A stretch of DNA of 26,370 nt from Lamprobacter sp046541315 (GTDB lineage: Bacteria; Pseudomonadota; Gammaproteobacteria; Chromatiales; Chromatiaceae). The stretch spans positions 1 through 26,370 of the forward strand of contig NZ_JBKHDN010000010.1 of assembly GCF_046541315.1 (NCBI RefSeq), given 5' to 3'. Under the pieces are notes generated by a model that made no database searches, was not told where the DNA came from, and saw only the letters and a program-made list of their open reading frames with translations. Below are positions 23,245-26,370 of this stretch, piece by piece (within the stretch, counting starts at the first letter, position 1; each line of letters opens with the position of its first letter). The translations under genes were made by a program, and so were the position numbers.

Positions 23245-24057
23245 ATGTCGAGCTATGCTCTAGCGATCGGCTACGCGTTGTTCCTGTGGTGGTTCAGCAC
23301 TGGCGTCATCCTCTATCTCAACGGGCTTCCGGCGCGCACCTATAAGACGAGTTTGATCGCCGCAACGGGATTGATGCTGTTGCTGGTGGTGGCGATCTAT
23401 CTGGTGCGCGATCGCTATGACCTCTGGGGGGCCTATCTTGGCTTCACCGCTGGCGTCCTGGTCTGGGGTTGGCTGGAGATGGTCTACTTCATGGGCTTGA
23501 TCACCGGTCCCCACAAAAAGCCCTGTCCTCTGGGTTGCACGGGCTGGCGCCGCTTCCTGCTGGCACTAGGCACCAGCCTCTATCACGAACTCCTGTTGTT
23601 GCTGATCGCGGCGGTCTTGATCGCGCTGACCTGGGACGCGGCCAACCAATTGGGCACCTGGACCTTCGTCATCCTCTGGCTGATGCGTTGGAGCGCGAAG
23701 CTCAATCTCTTTCTGGGCGTGCCCAATCTCAACGAGGATTGGCTGCCAGAGCATGTGCGCTTCATCACCAGCTATCTGCGCAAGCGCCCGATGAATCTGC
23801 TGTTTCCGATCTCGGTGAGTGTCGCGACCGTGGTCATGTCGTTGCTCGTCGAAGCGGCCTTGGAGCTTCCAACCGCCGAGTTTGCCGGGGTTTCGCTGAT
23901 TCTGGCCGCAACCCTGTTGGCGCTGGCGATCCTCGAGCACTGGTTCTTGGTCCTGCCCTTGGCCGATGCCGCCTTGTGGCGCTGGGTCACTACCTCGGGG
24001 GATCGCGCCAATACCGATTCGGAACCGGGCCTGGTCTATAAGCAAAGGGTTGATTAG
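23245..24057 (+). CDS. puhE: PuhE, photosynthetic complex assembly protein (DUF3623 type)
   Basis: A 270-residue polytopic membrane protein with about seven hydrophobic helices. Conserved stretches are LFLWWFSTGVILYLNGLP, RDRYDLWGAYLGFTAGVLVWGW and the loop TGPHKKPCPLGCTGWRRF, followed by LYHELLLL, WLMRWSAKLNLFLGVPNLNEDWLP and a C-terminal EHWFLVLPLADAALWRW. PuhE influences reaction-centre and pigment levels in Rhodobacter; its reaction is unknown. It lies 15 bp after puhC and is the last gene of the superoperon. No acsF lies between puhC and puhE. Confidence 0.94.
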   Translation: MSSYALAIGYALFLWWFSTGVILYLNGLPARTYKTSLIAATGLMLLLVVAIYLVRDRYDLWGAYLGFTAGVLVWGWLEMVYFMGLITGPHKKPCPLGCTGWRRFLLALGTSLYHELLLLLIAAVLIALTWDAANQLGTWTFVILWLMRWSAKLNLFLGVPNLNEDWLPEHVRFITSYLRKRPMNLLFPISVSVATVVMSLLVEAALELPTAEFAGVSLILAATLLALAILEHWFLVLPLADAALWRWVTTSGDRANTDSEPGLVYKQRVD

Positions 24058-24064
24058 CCGCTGG

Positions 24065-24078
24065 TTGATATGCATCAA
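24065..24078. promoter_or_regulatory. FNR box upstream of hemN
   Basis: TTGAT-ATGC-ATCAA is an exact FNR/FnrL operator. Its centre lies at 24071.5, about 105 bp before the hemN ATG. If FNR acts as a class II activator at -41.5, transcription starts near 24113. Confidence 0.85.
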
Positions 24079-24100
24079 AGCCTGCACCGTCATGGTTCAC

Positions 24101-24106
24101 TAAGTT
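24101..24106 (+). promoter_or_regulatory. Possible -10 of the FNR-dependent hemN promoter
   Basis: TAAGTT lies exactly where the -10 should be for an FNR site centred at -41.5. The match to TATAAT is poor, as is common for activator-dependent promoters, and no -35 hexamer is expected. The leader to hemN would be about 64 nt. Confidence 0.4.
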
Positions 24107-24176
24107 AGTTTGCATGGAGGTGCCGCCGGTGTCACAGTCGCCGCTCCTTAAGCTCACGCATCACTGAGGTTCGCTC

Positions 24177-25544
24177 ATGTCCAGCTTTGCGCCAACGGAG
24201 GTTTCATCCCAACAATTGGCACGAATCGCTGAACTTGGACCACTGTACGCCCAATCCGCCAATCAACCAGCGTCCTGGATCGACCGACTCGACAGCGCCG
24301 AGTACGAGGACGCCCTCGAAGAGATCGCCCAGCATCCGGACGAGACCCTCTCGCTCTACATCCACATCCCCTTCTGTCCCGGCCGCTGTCTGTATTGCGC
24401 CTGTAACACCACCGTGACCCATGACACGGGCTGGATCGACCGCTACCTGGATGCGCTCGACCAGGAGATGGCCCTGGTCAACCAGCATCTCCAGGGCCAG
24501 CACGATGTCTTGCAACTGCACCTCTCCGGCGGCACCCCGAACTACCTCAACGACTCCCAACTGACCCGGCTGACGGAGATCGTCGAACGCCGTTTCCGCA
24601 TCATCCCGGATACCGATCTCTCGATCGAGTGCGATCCCAGGCGCGCCTCGGCGGGCCAGCTCGATCTGCTGCATGCGCTGGGGTACCGACGCGTCACCTT
24701 CGGCGTCCAAGACCTAGACCCGCGCGTCCAACGCGCCATCGGGCGGATGCAGTCGATCGACCTGATCCGCGATGTCTATGCGATGGCGCGCGAGACCGGC
24801 TTCGAGACGATTGGCTTCGATCTCATCTATGGCCTGCCCGAGCAGACCGAGGCGAGCTTCCAGGACACCCTGGATGCCATCGTCGAGCTGGCGCCGGACC
24901 GACTCTCCTGCTTTGGCTATGCGCGCACCACGGCGCGCGGCACCCATCAGTACGCCATCGAGGCGCATCGGCTGCCGTCGGCAATCGATCGCCAGGTCCT
25001 GTTCCATCGTGCCGTGAACACCCTCACCGCCGCCGGTTATGCCTGGATCGGGCTCGATGCCTTCGCGCTCGATACCGACGAACTCGCGATCGCGCAAGAG
25101 GAAGGACGACTGCGGCGCAACTGCATCGGCTATACCGGCATCGAGACCGATCACATGCTCGGTTTCGGCAGCGCCGCCATCGGCGATGTCAACGGGCTCT
25201 GCGTGCAAAACGAGGTCGAGATCGATGCCTGGACCGCGCAGGTGCAACGCGGCCAGCTGCCGGTCGCGAGCGGGCACCGCGTCAGCGACCGCGATCGGCG
25301 CCGGCGCGACGCGATCGAGCACATGATCTGCAATCTTGAGCTGCCGGCCGAGATCGCCGCCGGCTGTCTCGACGATGAATACGCGCGTCTCGCCAGCTAT
25401 GCCTCGGACGGTCTGGTGCAGATCGAGTCCGACCGGCTGCGCATCACCCCCTCCGGGCGCTATTTCCTGCGCACCCTCTGCAGCGAGCATGGGGCCTACT
25501 TCGAGTGGGACCGCTCGCGCTGGCACTTCTCGCGCAGCCTATGA
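24177..25544 (+). CDS. hemN: HemN, oxygen-independent coproporphyrinogen III oxidase
   Basis: A 455-residue radical-SAM enzyme that decarboxylates two propionates of coproporphyrinogen III without oxygen, feeding both haem and bacteriochlorophyll. LYIHIPFCPGRCLYCACN holds the cluster ligands Cys67, Cys71 and Cys74, plus Cys76, in the CX3CX2CXC pattern specific for HemN rather than HemW. SGGTPNYL, IECDPRRAS, SFGVQD-like TFGVQDLDP and GFDLIYGLPEQT follow, and the C-terminal HemN domain includes RRNCIGYTG. The length equals E. coli HemN. GAGGT precedes the ATG. It is under a perfect FNR box, and its TGA overlaps the bchJ start (ATGA), so the two genes are probably one transcript. Confidence 0.97.
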   Translation: MSSFAPTEVSSQQLARIAELGPLYAQSANQPASWIDRLDSAEYEDALEEIAQHPDETLSLYIHIPFCPGRCLYCACNTTVTHDTGWIDRYLDALDQEMALVNQHLQGQHDVLQLHLSGGTPNYLNDSQLTRLTEIVERRFRIIPDTDLSIECDPRRASAGQLDLLHALGYRRVTFGVQDLDPRVQRAIGRMQSIDLIRDVYAMARETGFETIGFDLIYGLPEQTEASFQDTLDAIVELAPDRLSCFGYARTTARGTHQYAIEAHRLPSAIDRQVLFHRAVNTLTAAGYAWIGLDAFALDTDELAIAQEEGRLRRNCIGYTGIETDHMLGFGSAAIGDVNGLCVQNEVEIDAWTAQVQRGQLPVASGHRVSDRDRRRRDAIEHMICNLELPAEIAAGCLDDEYARLASYASDGLVQIESDRLRITPSGRYFLRTLCSEHGAYFEWDRSRWHFSRSL

Positions 25545-26140
25545 GCCCGCTCGACGACAGCGGTGCGGTTGCGCGCATCGGCCCCAATGCCATCACCCGC
25601 GTGGCCGAGGCCTTGGTCGCCGCGCGGGGCTCCGCCGCGGATGTCTTCGGCGCCGCCGGCCTGACCCACTACCTCGACGAGCCGCCCGAGGCAATGGTCG
25701 ACGAGCGTGATGTGACCGCGCTGCAGCAGGCCCTGCGCGCCCAGCTCGACGCCGAGACGGCGCGCGGCATCGGTCATGATGCCGGACTGCGCACCGGCGA
25801 CTATCTGCTCGCGCATCGCATCCCCAGGCCCGCCCAGCGGCTCCTCAAGCTCTTGCCGCCAGGGCCGGCCAGCGCCCTGCTGCTCAAGGCCGTCGGCAAG
25901 CATGCCTGGACCTTCTCCGGCAGCGGCGATTTCAGCTACACCATCGGCCGCCCGGTGCAGGTGCGCATCCAGGACTGTCCGCTCTGCCGCGGCAGCCAGG
26001 CCGATGTGCCGGTCTGCGATTTCTACCGCGGCACCTTCGAGCGGCTCTTCACCACCTTGGTCCACCGCAAGACCCAGGTCATCGAGACCCAGTGTCAGGC
26101 CATGGGTGCCGAGGCCTGCGTGTTCGAGATGCGCTGGTAG
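25541..26140 (+). CDS. bchJ: BchJ, V4R-domain bacteriochlorophyll biosynthesis protein
   Basis: A 199-residue protein with an N-terminal helical part (RIGPNAITRVAEAL) and a C-terminal V4R (4-vinyl reductase) small-molecule-binding domain, with WTFSGSGDFSY, DCPLCRG, VCDFYRGTFERLF and the closing TQCQAMGAEACVFEMRW. Several conserved cysteines suggest metal binding. BchJ was first named as the 8-vinyl (old numbering 4-vinyl) reductase; later work on green bacteria supports an accessory role in substrate handling with BciA or BciB as the enzyme, so I avoid calling it the reductase. It is translationally coupled to hemN. Confidence 0.92.
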   Translation: MSPLDDSGAVARIGPNAITRVAEALVAARGSAADVFGAAGLTHYLDEPPEAMVDERDVTALQQALRAQLDAETARGIGHDAGLRTGDYLLAHRIPRPAQRLLKLLPPGPASALLLKAVGKHAWTFSGSGDFSYTIGRPVQVRIQDCPLCRGSQADVPVCDFYRGTFERLFTTLVHRKTQVIETQCQAMGAEACVFEMRW

Positions 26141-26183
26141 GGGCGCGGTGATCGCCATTCCCCCGCCGCGCGGAGACGAACCC

Positions 26184-26369
26184 TCAGCAGTCGCGCAGGG
26201 CGCCGATGGCAACGCGCAGCCGCTGAAGCAGCTCGGCACGGCCGCTGAACCCGAACGCGCCGATCGTCACCTCCGGTTCGCGCCGCTGCAGGATGCAGTG
26301 GATCAGTAGCTCGCGCTGCTGGGCTTCGAGCCCGCCGGCGATGCCCGCTCGCGTGGCGACCAGACGCGC
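26184..26369 (-). CDS. Partial reading frame reaching the right edge, unknown product
   Basis: An open frame on the minus strand enters from the right edge and ends with TGA at 26186-26184, giving 61 visible residues. The visible part reads ARLVATRAGIAGGLEAQQ at the edge and GRAELLQRLRVAIGALRDC at the end, a helical, arginine-rich C-terminus. Codon use (mostly G or C in third positions) looks coding, and the convergent placement with bchJ leaves a 43-bp gap, which is natural. I do not recognise the family. In GC-rich DNA such a short frame can be open by chance. Confidence 0.45.
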   Translation of the reverse strand, partial: ARLVATRAGIAGGLEAQQRELLIHCILQRREPEVTIGAFGFSGRAELLQRLRVAIGALRDC

Positions 26370-26370
26370 G

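Noticed and set aside
1..26370. Mobile elements, CRISPR arrays, tRNA or rRNA genes
   Set aside because: I looked for regularly spaced repeats, transposase motifs, terminal inverted repeats with target duplications and tRNA cloverleaf signatures, and saw none.

Overview
The window is GC-rich DNA carrying the edge and core of a photosynthesis gene cluster from an anoxygenic phototroph, most likely a purple sulfur bacterium (Gammaproteobacteria, Chromatiales, Chromatiaceae-like). The reasons are the gene order bchF-N-B-H-L-M-lhaA-puhA-B-C-E, LH2-type pucBA genes, a PpsR/CrtJ regulator, and gammaproteobacterial-type housekeeping neighbours (PriA, an orphan HNH protein, a fructosamine-kinase-like protein, SixA). 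This placement is inference from gene content and remembered protein families; no search was run.

Layout. 1-4.66 kb is a housekeeping flank: priA (minus, its last residues lost at the left edge), then an HNH protein, a fructosamine/ketosamine-kinase-like gene and a SixA-like phosphatase, all on plus. 4.66-4.89 kb is a convergent intergenic region with several strong inverted repeats. 4.89-5.77 kb (minus) holds two tandem LH2 gene pairs in the order pucB2-pucA2-pucB1-pucA1. Each of these genes has a Shine-Dalgarno sequence, and the only clear promoter I see lies upstream of pucB2. 6.36-10.26 kb (minus) holds ppsR, bchG and bchP. After a divergent intergenic region of about 490 bp, 10.75-24.06 kb (plus) is a long superoperon: bchF, bchN, bchB, bchH, bchL, bchM, lhaA, puhA, puhB, puhC, puhE, with many ATGA/GTGA overlaps. 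24.18-26.14 kb is hemN-bchJ, preceded by a perfect FNR box. A partial reading frame on minus reaches the right edge.

How the genes work together. HemN makes protoporphyrinogen without oxygen. BchH (Mg chelatase) and BchM (methyltransferase) start the Mg branch. BchL-BchN-BchB reduce protochlorophyllide in the dark, BchF hydrates the vinyl group, and BchG and BchP attach and reduce the C20 tail. BchJ assists 8-vinyl processing. LhaA and PuhB/C/E assemble the core complex around PuhA, and PucA/PucB bind the finished pigment in LH2. PpsR, encoded here, very probably represses the puc promoter: two TGT-N12-ACA palindromes exactly 8 bp apart lie over its -35 and -10. The FNR box places hemN-bchJ under anaerobic activation. 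No oxygen-dependent cyclase gene (acsF) lies in the window.

I found no wholly new system. The points most worth a second look are a five-cysteine insert in BchH, a long cysteine-bearing N-terminus on BchL, a PpsR that lacks the PAS-domain cysteine of the classical disulfide model, the paired PpsR operators, the asymmetric tandem LH2 pairs, and structured non-coding stretches near the puc genes. No rRNA, tRNA, IS element or CRISPR array was recognised.
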